Positions 6,957-15,297 of a stretch of 38,830 bases of DNA are shown here, one piece after another (within the stretch, counting starts at the first letter, position 1; each line of letters starts with the position of its first letter). The notes under the pieces were generated by a model, which was not told the DNA's origin, searched no databases, and saw nothing but the letters and a program-made list of their open reading frames with translations. Location of the stretch: positions 1 to 38,830 of IMG/VR virus record IMGVR_UViG_3300023222_000295; one strand, given 5' to 3'. The DNA is from a virus. The position numbers were made by a program, and so were the translations under genes.

Positions 6957-9479
6957 CTATGGTGTCTTAAATCCTAACGTTATTAAAAGTCCTTTCGGTG
7001 CGGTAGTGGATATTGCATCCACATCAATTCGAATAACATCATTTTCTGCCACATCATCATTTGCTGTGTCTATAACTGCGGCAGCTGCTGCCGTGTCACT
7101 TCCTGTCTCTGCTGAATCTATGGTGATTACAGTAGATAGCATGTCTGCTCCTTGTGTTACATTGTTAATTTGAATATCAGTGGTACCAGTAGTACCGGCT
7201 GTAATTACTTCGGCGTGTACATCAACCAAATCCATTCCGCCCAAAGTAGAATCAATATGGAAATAAAACTTGCCATCCCCAGTAGCTACATCTGTTGTGA
7301 AATCAACGACAGTTAATTGAATCCCCTTTCTAGTCCTTAATACATTTCCTGTTCCTGCCTCATCATATGATTTGTTTGTGAGAACATCAGTAGTAGCTTT
7401 TCCTATTAGTGTGTCTGTTGATGTGGGTAATGTTAACACTCCTGTGTTTGTGATGGTGTTTCCATGAAAGTTTATTGTTGATACGTCTATAGTTAATTGG
7501 TTAACTGCATTAACATTGAAAACATGAGAATCCCCAGTAGGAACATTGTAAGTCCACGCATTGCTAGCATCAGTGCCTATCATGGTTTGCCCTGTATTCT
7601 CACCTTGTAATCCAAATGTTACAGATTTTATAATTTCAGTAGCAGTATGATTACCAAGATTATCAGCTGCACCGGCTGCAACTAATTCAAACTCATCATT
7701 GGTTGCATTGTATGATATAATATGACCGCCAGTTGGCGTAGTTAACTGTGCTATTGGTAGTGAAACAACGGCTAATTCCTCACCGTCAAAATATTTTATC
7801 AATCCATGTGAAAAGTCAGTGATTGTGGTATCTACTGCAAAGTCACCATCTACTGCCATTGTTGGAGTTGCAGATAATGGGATACGCATAGTTCCGGCCG
7901 TGATTTGAATTGCTCCAGTTACAACATTGGTGGCACCATCAAACATGAAATTGTCATCTGAGAGTGCAGTATCGAACTGGGCTGCTGTTCCCACAACTGC
8001 GGTTCCAACTGTTAACGGACTTCCGCCTGCTGCATTTGTGTGGTCGTGAGTTGCGTTAGTAAATGACGCTATAGTAGGTGTAACAATAGTAGGAGATGTT
8101 CCAAAGACTAACAGTCCTGAACCTGTTTCATTTGAAATAACACCAGCTAGTTGGGCTGAGGTTGTAGCTGCAAATACTGATAGGTTATCAGATACATATG
8201 CAAAATTATCATCAGTTACCGCAGTATCAAATTGTGCTGCCGTTCCAGATACTGTATTGGAACCTAGTGCTATAGTCTTGTTAGTTAATGTAGCTGCAAA
8301 GTCATTAAATACAAACGTATCATTGCCTGCCAGTAGTGGAAGCGTAACAGTCCTGTCTGCAGCAAGTTCTGACACACCAAAGATATACTGATGATCAGCA
8401 GAAGTATCATTAATTTGTGGTAATGTTAAAGTCTTGTTGGTTAGTATCTGAGCACCTGTAAGGGTTGCTACTGTTGAATCGATAGCAATTGTAAGGTCTT
8501 GAGTAGTGTCTGTAACATCAATACCTGTACCTCCTATCAATGAATTAAATTCCAAGTCTACACCAGATTTTTGGTCAAACACACCAACACCAGCACCAAC
8601 GTTACTAGCTGTGTTTGTCTCACCACCTCCAGCACCTGCTCCTAAATCAACGTCTGCTCCGTTAATTCTGGCAAACAATTGATTTGATGTATCATTAAGC
8701 CAGACATCACCATTAGCCTGTGCTGAAGGTGTTCCAGCTATTGGAGCAACATTTATGCCGGCAGTGGTAGCACTATGGGAAACTGTCTGTTTGTTTCCAG
8801 CGATGAATATATTTGCCGTGTTAAGATAAGCAATGTCAGCAGTATCAGATAGTGCTGTGGTGGATAAAATTGTTCCACCACCCGCGGCATTAGTATGATC
8901 ATGCTGTGCGTTAGTTAGTGATGTTATGGTTGGTGTTACAATAGTTGGAGAACCAGACAACACCACATTTGTAGTACCAGTAGAGGTTGTTACACCAGTA
9001 CCACCTTGGTTGACGGCAACTGTTGTTCCTTGCCACGTTCCTGTGGCAATGGTGCCAAGTGTTGTAATTGTTGCCTGTCCTACATAATCAGACGCAATAT
9101 CGATATCGTTTGCATTAGCTGTGATTCTAGATGCTGTTCCTATTACATTGACTGTACTACCCGAACTTGTTAATCCTGTTCCTGCCGTGTCAAAGTAAGT
9201 TCCCAAGTCAGATATGGCAGCCTCTGTAATAGTTCCTCCGCCTGCCGCATTCAAATGACTGTGGGCTGCATTGGTAAATGATCCTATAGTAGGTGTAGTT
9301 AATGTCTTGTTAGTCATTGTGACAGCAAGTGCATCGTAAAGTTGGATGATTGTTTGAAGTGTTATCTTAAATGAATTGTTAGAATCTGTTATGTCATTGA
9401 TATGTAATAAATCCCCTAATGCAGGAGATAGAAGTAGGTCTAGTGCATTAATTTCTACACTGTCAGTAGGTGCTACCAT
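6957..9479 (-). CDS. Large fibre-like structural protein with repeated HxH modules
   Basis: An 840-aa low-complexity Thr/Ala/Asn/Val-rich protein. The phage-fibre element LTNKT recurs at least four times, and the phrase PTI.S(F/L)TNAxHxHxNAAGG occurs three times (HSH, HDH, HDH). A C-terminal ~120-residue domain (KFYFHIDSTLGG through KGLLITLGF) resembles terminal domains of other phage fibre or head-fibre proteins. In phage T4 gp37, HxH motifs hold iron ions along the fibre axis, and these could do the same. It is probably a trimeric fibre. It sits directly after portal and a small gene, so a head fibre or neck whisker is as likely as a tail fibre. Confidence 0.75.
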   Translation of the reverse strand: MVAPTDSVEINALDLLLSPALGDLLHINDITDSNNSFKITLQTIIQLYDALAVTMTNKTLTTPTIGSFTNAAHSHLNAAGGGTITEAAISDLGTYFDTAGTGLTSSGSTVNVIGTASRITANANDIDIASDYVGQATITTLGTIATGTWQGTTVAVNQGGTGVTTSTGTTNVVLSGSPTIVTPTITSLTNAQHDHTNAAGGGTILSTTALSDTADIAYLNTANIFIAGNKQTVSHSATTAGINVAPIAGTPSAQANGDVWLNDTSNQLFARINGADVDLGAGAGGGETNTASNVGAGVGVFDQKSGVDLEFNSLIGGTGIDVTDTTQDLTIAIDSTVATLTGAQILTNKTLTLPQINDTSADHQYIFGVSELAADRTVTLPLLAGNDTFVFNDFAATLTNKTIALGSNTVSGTAAQFDTAVTDDNFAYVSDNLSVFAATTSAQLAGVISNETGSGLLVFGTSPTIVTPTIASFTNATHDHTNAAGGSPLTVGTAVVGTAAQFDTALSDDNFMFDGATNVVTGAIQITAGTMRIPLSATPTMAVDGDFAVDTTITDFSHGLIKYFDGEELAVVSLPIAQLTTPTGGHIISYNATNDEFELVAAGAADNLGNHTATEIIKSVTFGLQGENTGQTMIGTDASNAWTYNVPTGDSHVFNVNAVNQLTIDVSTINFHGNTITNTGVLTLPTSTDTLIGKATTDVLTNKSYDEAGTGNVLRTRKGIQLTVVDFTTDVATGDGKFYFHIDSTLGGMDLVDVHAEVITAGTTGTTDIQINNVTQGADMLSTVITIDSAETGSDTAAAAAVIDTANDDVAENDVIRIDVDAISTTAPKGLLITLGFKTP

Positions 9480-9480
9480 T

Positions 9481-9792
9481 TTATCCTATCCATTTGGTGA
9501 CATCAAGTTGTAAAGTAGTCTTTAACGGATCGTCTACGTTAAGGGTTGGACTCCATTTGAACTGCACCTCTATTGCTTCCTCTTTCATCATTGTTTTAGG
9601 CAAATTAATCAACTCTGTCTCATCAGGCAGGTTAATAGGAGTAATTTTCTTTAAGGGCCATTTCTTTGAAGTGTTAAACATATAGAATAATATTGTACTA
9701 TCCTCACCCACCTCAGTCCTTGGAAATACAAACTGGGTCAGTTCGTTTTTTCTAGCACGATCTGAATAAAACAAAACGTTCGATTTAACCAT
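9481..9792 (-). CDS. Small structural-region protein, unknown
   Basis: A 103-aa protein whose ATG directly follows the TAA of the portal gene. It is strand-rich (TILFYMFNTSKKWP, EAIEVQFKWSPTLNV) with no known motif. Its place between portal and fibre suggests a virion or neck-associated protein; function unknown. Confidence 0.7.
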   Translation of the reverse strand: MVKSNVLFYSDRARKNELTQFVFPRTEVGEDSTILFYMFNTSKKWPLKKITPINLPDETELINLPKTMMKEEAIEVQFKWSPTLNVDDPLKTTLQLDVTKWIG

Positions 9793-11400
9793 TTATTTTT
9801 CTCCATTCAATTTTTTTAACGTAGTGTGTATAGAATGACGCAATTCATTTTTTAGTTGTGTTTCCCTAATTTTTAACTCTTGTTCTTCTAGTTCCAATTC
9901 TTTTTCTTTTTCCTGAATTACATTTGTAAATTGCATGCCGTCAGTATTCACCATTAATTCATCTGACATGTCTAGTTGATTTGGCAGTTGAAAGTCTTGT
10001 GGCATCACTGATGTATCATGGTATTGCTGTGTCATCATATCTGTATACTCTTTCTTTAATGGTAGTATGTCACCTAATATTTCCCTAATCTCAATTGGAT
10101 CATTTACTGCACCTGATGAGATTCCAATCTCTAAAGCCTTCATGGTGTCTTCCAGTTCAATACTTTTCTTTTCTTGTCTTCCAAAGTTTAGATCAAATTC
10201 TGCTTCATCCCAAGGCAATGATAAATAAGCATCATACTCTGGTGTGTACAATGGATTTGCCTCATACCATGGCTTAAACAACTGATCATTGAACTGTCTT
10301 GCTAAAGATAACGGAAATGATGCCATGCCGATTTCATCCAATATAGCTGATGTTTTTGCATTGGCAAAGGAATGCTGTGATTCACCAGCTTCCTTACCCC
10401 TAAAGTTATTTAATGCCTTGAAAATTGGACCTTGTACCAAGTCACTGAATAATGTAGGATCAAAGTTTCTTTGTGCTGATCCCAATTCCTGAACTTCTAT
10501 CTTGTTTCCAGACACTACATCCTCCATAGGCTCCAGTGTACCCAAATCAGCCCTAAGGAATGCCACATCTTCCTCCTCACCGTCTACTACCGTGTAGACA
10601 TTTCTTGTAAGATATCTTTTTTGTGACTGTAACATATTATTTCTTGTCTCAAGTTTTGAGTCCATTAACGATGGTGATCTTCGTTCATCAATTCCAGTTG
10701 GTGTTTGAACATTGTAAACTCTTTGCACAACTATTGGTACGGCAAAACCATTTCCTATTAATGAACCATTAATTGGGTTCCATGACAAATGTATGATATC
10801 ATTTGGATTATGATACCCCTGGTATTCTGCACCGATAAACTCATACTTGTATGGGATTCTGTCCTTATCCCACCAAATTTTCGTAAATGAAGTAATTGGA
10901 ATGTGAAACAAGTCATCCTTGTTTCTGATCTCTGAGATGCCCATCCTTGGCTTCCATAGGGAATTTCCAAACCAGATACATTCCTTGATAGCAATTACAT
11001 CCAGCCAATCAAAGTCAATCTGCTTTGTAAATTTTGACATGTATTCTGATGCTGAATCAAACGTTGACTGCCAGTAATGTTCTGCTCCTGCTATCTGTGA
11101 ACTAATTTGATTCATTGCCAACTGGACGTCTTCATCCTCTTCCAGTGCAGTCTTTTGAACTTTGAATCGTACTACAGGAACATCATATGGTAATGAGGTA
11201 TATCCCTCTCTTGAGGTACCTCCATGCAGAGATTGGTTTGAGCCAAAAAAGTTAGTTGACGCAGTCATGGCATCAGTAATCATATATTTCATATCGTTTA
11301 GTTTGATGGAATTTGTGGGTGAAGTCTGAGGCATATAGGGCTGTCTAGGTGGACCTACCAGTTCTCTTAAGGAATTACCTATGCGGCTAATAATACTCAC
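9793..11400 (-). CDS. Portal protein
   Basis: A 535-aa protein that would form the dodecameric channel through which terminase packs DNA. The order fits portal families: a wing with DWLDVIAIKECIWFGNSLWKP, then IIHLSWNPINGSLIGNGFAVP, a long stem/crown with SFANAKTSAILDEIG, the late element GISSGAVNDPIEIREILGD, and a Gln/Glu-rich coiled-coil tail with EKEKELELEEQELKIRETQL. An open frame runs upstream to 11457, but the late promoter lies inside that extension. The start is therefore placed at GTG (11400-11398), 21 nt after the motif. Confidence 0.85.
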   Translation of the reverse strand: MSIISRIGNSLRELVGPPRQPYMPQTSPTNSIKLNDMKYMITDAMTASTNFFGSNQSLHGGTSREGYTSLPYDVPVVRFKVQKTALEEDEDVQLAMNQISSQIAGAEHYWQSTFDSASEYMSKFTKQIDFDWLDVIAIKECIWFGNSLWKPRMGISEIRNKDDLFHIPITSFTKIWWDKDRIPYKYEFIGAEYQGYHNPNDIIHLSWNPINGSLIGNGFAVPIVVQRVYNVQTPTGIDERRSPSLMDSKLETRNNMLQSQKRYLTRNVYTVVDGEEEDVAFLRADLGTLEPMEDVVSGNKIEVQELGSAQRNFDPTLFSDLVQGPIFKALNNFRGKEAGESQHSFANAKTSAILDEIGMASFPLSLARQFNDQLFKPWYEANPLYTPEYDAYLSLPWDEAEFDLNFGRQEKKSIELEDTMKALEIGISSGAVNDPIEIREILGDILPLKKEYTDMMTQQYHDTSVMPQDFQLPNQLDMSDELMVNTDGMQFTNVIQEKEKELELEEQELKIRETQLKNELRHSIHTTLKKLNGEK

Positions 11401-11421
11401 ATATTTTTGTTTTGGAAATAT

Positions 11422-11436
11422 TATACAAGTATTAAG
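11422..11436 (-). promoter_or_regulatory. Late promoter motif copy 4
   Basis: Exact CTTAATACTTGTATA, 21 nt before the GTG start of portal and inside the longer open frame, which argues against the longer start. Confidence 0.85.
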
Positions 11437-11641
11437 GTTTGGATACCCGAGTGCCAAACTTATTTACCGTCACTCTTTCAGCCTGTAAACCAGCTCCTAC
11501 TTTGAGTTTGGTGTTGGCTAGTGATGATCATACAGTTCTAGAAACTCATGACAAGACTAGATTCCAACTCGGGATTGGATTAATATTATTATAACATACA
11601 TATTATATTACAATTACTATACAATAGCACTTAATCAGTAG
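11437..11641. other. Intergenic stretch upstream of portal promoter
   Basis: About 205 bp without a credible gene. It contains a short hairpin TCCAA, CTCGGGA, TTGGA (near 11552-11568), followed by an AT-rich run. As with the other late promoters, a small hairpin-bearing gap separates the promoter from the gene before it, so terminator or processing function is possible. No tRNA fold is evident. Confidence 0.4.
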
Positions 11642-11651
11642 TCATATCTTT
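11632..11651. repeat. 20-bp direct repeat, copy 1
   Basis: Identical to 12129-12148. Both copies straddle the stop codons of small genes, but in different reading frames, so the match is not explained by shared protein sequence. Confidence 0.8.
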
Positions 11652-12082
11652 GGAATATCAGTCAGTTTGCAATAATCACGCCACCATGAATAAAATTCAG
11701 GATCGGTATTAATCATCATGTTAACACCACATTTTTCTTCACATCTTACACAATTCCAAGAATTTCCTATTGAAGAAACAAATGTCAAGCGATGAGGAAG
11801 ATATGGATACAATCCTGTGTTTTCTTTTGGAAGTGATTTTACATATTCAGCATAATCTTTTTTGTCGCGTTCATGTTCTGCCATAATAGACGTTTCTGAT
11901 CTTCTGTGTCTGTGAACTAATTTGCAGATAAAAGCATGTTTTGTGTCTTTATCAAGTTTTAAATATAATTTAATTCTAATTTTTCTAATAAAGTCTGACA
12001 GATAATCCCAAGGCATCATAACAGGAACATATTCACCATATTCTTCTTCATCATAACCTTCACGATATCTGCAAAGTTTCAT
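11642..12082 (-). CDS. Unknown 146-aa protein with CxxC near C-terminus
   Basis: A basic, Tyr-rich protein. The first part is acidic (YDEEEYGEYVPVMMPWDYL), the middle is Lys/Arg-rich and helical, and residues ~110-120 read NCVRCEEKCG, a possible metal site with three Cys. It lies between terminase-associated small genes and portal. It is not recognised. The 3' end carries a 20-bp repeat shared with the next small gene upstream. Confidence 0.65.
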   Translation of the reverse strand: MKLCRYREGYDEEEYGEYVPVMMPWDYLSDFIRKIRIKLYLKLDKDTKHAFICKLVHRHRRSETSIMAEHERDKKDYAEYVKSLPKENTGLYPYLPHRLTFVSSIGNSWNCVRCEEKCGVNMMINTDPEFYSWWRDYCKLTDIPKI

Positions 12083-12127
12083 TGTATTTTTATGTAGGAA
12101 ACCATGTTACATAATATTTACTCAGTA

Positions 12128-12319
12128 CTAATCAGTAGTCATATCTTTTACTATCTGTTCTTTTCTTGGCGAGTAGCCATCCTGCTTTCGTCTATTTATG
12201 TAGTACTCTGGCCGGTGCTTTCGGGCACATTGGTAACACATCTGAAATCGTTGAAAGTTGTCAGATTGATAACCAGTTTTAACTGTCTTTTTACACTCAG
12301 GATTAATGCACCGAACCAC
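12128..12319 (-). CDS. Zinc-binding miniprotein
   Basis: A 63-aa basic protein with CINPEC at the N-terminus and CYQC at residues ~28-31, a four-Cys zinc-ribbon arrangement, followed by a Lys/Arg-rich tail. It starts at GTG with a TATA-like TTTATATTA about 24 nt upstream. Four-Cys miniproteins of this type in archaeal viruses are usually DNA-binding or regulatory. Specific function unknown. Confidence 0.7.
   Translation of the reverse strand: MVRCINPECKKTVKTGYQSDNFQRFQMCYQCARKHRPEYYINRRKQDGYSPRKEQIVKDMTTD
12129..12148. repeat. 20-bp direct repeat, copy 2
   Basis: Identical to 11632-11651. Here it encodes the C-terminal KDMTTD of the zinc miniprotein at 12128-12319 and its stop. Confidence 0.8.
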
Positions 12320-12342
12320 AACTTTACTTACTTTATATATCT

Positions 12343-12351
12343 AATATAAAT
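12343..12351 (-). promoter_or_regulatory. TATA-like promoter for zinc miniprotein
   Basis: An AT-rich TATA-like block about 24 nt before the GTG start of the 12128-12319 gene, in the same position as the late promoter motif before other genes but with a different sequence. Confidence 0.35.
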
Positions 12352-12360
12352 AACTATTTC

Positions 12361-12477
12361 TTAGAGTAATTCTCCAATTGTTATATTACCACTACATTTC
12401 ATAGGAGGTAACTCACATATTTTACAGATGAATTGTCCGTTACACCATTTAGATTTCCAGTAATGTTTATCTGTCAT
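12361..12477 (-). CDS. Cys-rich miniprotein downstream of terminase
   Basis: A 38-aa frame starting at ATG directly after the TAG of the 43-aa gene. It reads WCNGQFICKICELPPMKC, four Cys in a compact cluster, which suggests a zinc site. It is the last gene of the terminase operon before a promoter-like gap. Function unknown; length makes the call tentative. Confidence 0.6.
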   Translation of the reverse strand: MTDKHYWKSKWCNGQFICKICELPPMKCSGNITIGELL

Positions 12478-12609
12478 CTAAGATTGCATCTTCCTTACTA
12501 ATTCATCAAATTCTTCTTGAGTCATCAAGTTTTTGTTAGCAAGATGCTCACAAATTGCGATTATACCTTTAATTGAATCATCATTATTCATTCGAAATCT
12601 TTCTTTCAT
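12478..12609 (-). CDS. Small helical protein coupled to terminase
   Basis: A 43-aa frame whose ATG overlaps the TGA of the large terminase by 4 nt (ATGA). The peptide is helical, with IKGIIAICEHLANKNLMTQE then EFDELVRKM, resembling the short SHOCT-like C-terminal helices that follow a linker. It is probably a packaging accessory or simply a co-translated small protein. The tight coupling is the best evidence that it is real. Confidence 0.6.
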   Translation of the reverse strand: MKERFRMNNDDSIKGIIAICEHLANKNLMTQEEFDELVRKMQS

Positions 12610-14414
12610 ATTCCAACACCAAACAGTCTGCCAGCATTTGCTTTATAGTTTTCATCAGCCACAAAGCAATAGATTATTGACATCACGCTATCAGGTGGAT
12701 GGTTAAATTCTTTGCGTGCCCTTTGTCTCGGATCTTCCTCTGTTGTAATGTCAGGATCCTTGGACAAGTCTTTTCGGGTTATTGAGCAAAAGTCCTTTAC
12801 AAGCCAGTCTGTCTCATATTCTTTTGCAAAAGGTATCATTAGGATTGGTCTGGAGTATTCAGGGTTTGGATGTTGTGGATGTGGAATGAGTGTACCTATT
12901 CTGTCGATGAATGATTGGATGCTAGTAGTTTTATCGATTTGATATCTTCCGAGTTGGGTTCCGTGTTCGTCAGTGTCTGAGACGTATTTTGATTGGGGTC
13001 TTGTTTCATCGCCAATCGTACGGCATCCTTGAAAGCGTTTTCTTCCAATTCCTCCGAATATAATTCCTTTCGAATCCGAGCCTCCATCTTGGATAATTTT
13101 GGCCTGGATTTGTCCGTAACCCAAATCTCCCACACCATGATCAATTCCATAGCTTTGCCCAAGTTCTGCGATATATCGCGATTGGTCCAGTTGGTGCTCT
13201 TGAGGTCTTGCTTCAATATGTGCAAGTTGATAACGTCCGGATTTACGCCATGATATAAGTATCGAAATAACAGTAGAGCTAGCTGCTGGGCCTGATCCGA
13301 AGTCAACACCCATTAGTATTCTTATCTCATTTTTATAGATATCCTTGAGTTCCCTGACTTCATCTGCTTTTAGCATTGAAAGGTATCGGTATGGATGCAT
13401 ACAAGCATATACCATCTCTGGAGTGATTGGTCTTCGTTCCGCTCTGTAGAAATCACCCATCGTGTGTGAAAGGTATATGGATTTTGGAAAATTCTTTTTC
13501 TGGTATTCTACACTGTTTTGCGGTCTTGTATTATATTTGGTTACGGCATCCTGAATGGTCAAGGGAATGGTAGCAAAGATTGTTTGTGGCATATGATATC
13601 CCCTGTATTCATAATTACCAGACTCTTGGGCAACCCATCTGCCAGACAAGATTGATTTAAGTTTATCAGGATCATTGTCAATATTACCTGTGCTATCAAA
13701 TGTTAACTTATCACGCCAATACTTGTCATCGTATATCCATTCTCTTTGATCTGACTTTTTCCAATAGTCATGCCACATAGATCCTGCCTCACCACCAATG
13801 CCAAGCATTTCCAGTTTACCTTTGGTTGCAGTTAAGGTGTATGTAGCCTTTGTCAAGAATTGAAGATCTTGATACTGACATTCATCCATCAACAATAAAT
13901 AATTAGAAAGTCCTTCAACCCGATTAAATTCATTCTCATCTGTCCTAATATACACAACAGTACCATTAGTCAAAGTAATCTCATCAACATTTGCTCTGCC
14001 ATGTGGCAAGAACTGTCGTAACATGGAATTTTGTAATAGTGTATCACGTCTGAATCTTTGCTTGCTCCATGCCCTTGCCCTATCCTGTCTGTCTACGCAG
14101 TATGTAACTTCTATATTATTATGAGATGTTGCTACGCATCCAATGACATCAGTACCGTATGTTGATTTGTATGTCTGTCTACCATTTACAATAATTTTGT
14201 TTGGGTGATTATCCTCATACACATCAATCCAGAATGGTATCTCATCCCAGTTTCTAGTTAGACCACCAACCTGCGGTCTTGCTTTTTCAATCCATGCCAA
14301 TGTATTGGTTGGCAGATCAGGAAGAGATAATACTTCTGCCTTATCCAAAGACAGTAGCTGCTCAGTTACATTATCATACGCCGAATCAATATGGTACTTG
14401 AACGGTATTTTCAA
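12606..14414 (-). CDS. terL: Terminase large subunit
   Basis: A 602-aa packaging motor. The N-terminal ATPase has a Walker A-like NGRQTYKST at 77-85 (Lys83) and Walker B LLLMDE at 173-178. The C-terminal RNase H-like nuclease has candidate metal ligands Asp371 (GVDFGSG), Asp430 (GVGDLGYGQ) and Asp575 (PPDSVMSI). Such proteins dock on the portal, pump DNA into the prohead and cut it. The gene overlaps a small upstream gene by 29 nt. It appears intact and full length for the family. Confidence 0.92.
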   Translation of the reverse strand: MKIPFKYHIDSAYDNVTEQLLSLDKAEVLSLPDLPTNTLAWIEKARPQVGGLTRNWDEIPFWIDVYEDNHPNKIIVNGRQTYKSTYGTDVIGCVATSHNNIEVTYCVDRQDRARAWSKQRFRRDTLLQNSMLRQFLPHGRANVDEITLTNGTVVYIRTDENEFNRVEGLSNYLLLMDECQYQDLQFLTKATYTLTATKGKLEMLGIGGEAGSMWHDYWKKSDQREWIYDDKYWRDKLTFDSTGNIDNDPDKLKSILSGRWVAQESGNYEYRGYHMPQTIFATIPLTIQDAVTKYNTRPQNSVEYQKKNFPKSIYLSHTMGDFYRAERRPITPEMVYACMHPYRYLSMLKADEVRELKDIYKNEIRILMGVDFGSGPAASSTVISILISWRKSGRYQLAHIEARPQEHQLDQSRYIAELGQSYGIDHGVGDLGYGQIQAKIIQDGGSDSKGIIFGGIGRKRFQGCRTIGDETRPQSKYVSDTDEHGTQLGRYQIDKTTSIQSFIDRIGTLIPHPQHPNPEYSRPILMIPFAKEYETDWLVKDFCSITRKDLSKDPDITTEEDPRQRARKEFNHPPDSVMSIIYCFVADENYKANAGRLFGVGI

Positions 14415-14637
14415 GTTTCCTCTTTTTGCTCATAAATTTAGTTACACCGTTGTATGTTTCAACGTATGGTCTTATGGCATGTTCTGATTTGATTAGTCTA
14501 TCCAAAAATGCTAATGCCAAATCATATTCCTTGGTTTCCATTAAATTATAAAATTGAGTATTACATCTTTTAATTACAGCAGCAAGTTTCCTACCTCTAA
14601 CATTTATGTCATGCCAAGCAGCTTCCCCATCAGTCAA
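14386..14637 (-). CDS. Small terminase subunit candidate
   Basis: An 83-aa helical, basic protein overlapping the start of the large terminase by 29 nt. It starts at TTG (14637-14635). Helices with AAVIKRCNTQFYNLMETKEY and LALAFLDRLIKSEHAIR, then a Lys/Arg-rich tail, would suit oligomerisation and DNA binding. The position directly before terL is where small terminases lie, but it is shorter than most and no helix-turn-helix is clear. Call rests mainly on context. Confidence 0.5.
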   Translation of the reverse strand: MTDGEAAWHDINVRGRKLAAVIKRCNTQFYNLMETKEYDLALAFLDRLIKSEHAIRPYVETYNGVTKFMSKKRKLENTVQVPY

Positions 14638-14985
14638 ATTGTATTCATTTTTTTAAATGTTATCATGACTAAAAAGTATTATGATGATCCCTATTTTTCA
14701 CTTATGAAACATTCTCATACTATGACTAGTATTGTATATGTCTCCTGTTTCACTCGCTATGGTTTTCTTCTGCAGAATACTAACCAAATAGGGTAATAAT
14801 AATACAAGAATAACATTAATAACTTTTACCAATCTATACAATCCCTCACTCCCCATGAGAGATTATGACGATCTTTTACTCTGGTTCGCTTAAAGGAAAT
14901 GACTCCACCTAGAGTGATTGGCGTACCACTATTTCAGAGGCACTATATGACCTATAAGCCACCATATCAGACCGTAATTATTCAT

Positions 14986-15007
14986 AATGATACTTTGTAT
15001 TATCATT
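14986..15007. repeat. Inverted repeat AATGATA-N8-TATCATT
   Basis: Perfect 7-bp arms with an 8-nt spacer. The half-site ATGATA/TATCAT is the same as in the putative operator at 18147-18165, though the spacing differs. It could be a second binding site for the same regulator or a hairpin. Confidence 0.5.
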
Positions 15008-15050
15008 TACTCATTCAAATCGGACACTCTCACCTATTTAACCATTAAGA

Positions 15051-15076
15051 TAGGCGAGACCCCATTTTATCGCCTA
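15051..15076. repeat. Inverted repeat TAGGCGA-N12-TCGCCTA
   Basis: Perfect 7-bp arms. The left arm overlaps ATAGG (15050-15054), which can instead pair with CCTAT at 15033-15037, so two alternative hairpins are possible. Confidence 0.5.
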
Positions 15077-15137
15077 ATCTCCCTTTCGCTCACTTAAATA
15101 GTAAGACAGTAATATAGGCATAGTACATTATATAATA

Positions 15138-15223
15138 ATAGACGTGTATAATGTATAAACTATATGTCTTCTTTTTAGTGTCTTTTTTAATGTGTATATG
15201 GTTCTCGGGTTTTGCACGTCTAT
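15138..15223. repeat. Spaced inverted repeat ATAGACGTG ... CACGTCTAT
   Basis: Perfect 9-bp arms at 15138-15146 and 15215-15223 flank 68 bp that includes AT-rich stretches. This resembles paired initiator sites around an unwinding region. Confidence 0.5.
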
Positions 15224-15297
15224 ATTAACTTCATACTTCACGCCTGAGTGTATTTAACTCTTTAGGTACGCCGTAATAGGAGATTTTACAAAACGAC

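Larger units (their letters stand above)
14638..15297. other. Gene-free region rich in inverted repeats; origin candidate
   Basis: 660 bp without a convincing gene on either strand, the longest such gap in the genome. It holds a hairpin at 14840-14864, an inverted repeat AATGATA-N8-TATCATT at 14986-15007, a perfect 7-bp hairpin TAGGCGA/TCGCCTA at 15051-15076 that competes with CCTAT/ATAGG at 15033-15054, and a 9-bp inverted pair ATAGACGTG/CACGTCTAT at 15138-15146 and 15215-15223 around an AT-rich core. It lies between the replication-type ATPase and the packaging genes. Origin and/or regulatory function is inferred from this structure. Confidence 0.45.

Noticed and set aside
10758-10994. Minus-strand 78-aa frame inside portal
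   Set aside because: Shadow of the portal gene in another frame; no start signal or motif.
12104-12349. Hydrophobic plus-strand frame of 81 aa
   Set aside because: It lies entirely opposite the 12128-12319 zinc miniprotein, which has the better metal motif and a promoter-like upstream region.
14554-14796. Plus-strand 80-aa frame reaching into the gene-free region
   Set aside because: It overlaps the terS candidate antisense and has no plausible ribosome site or conserved-looking protein pattern.
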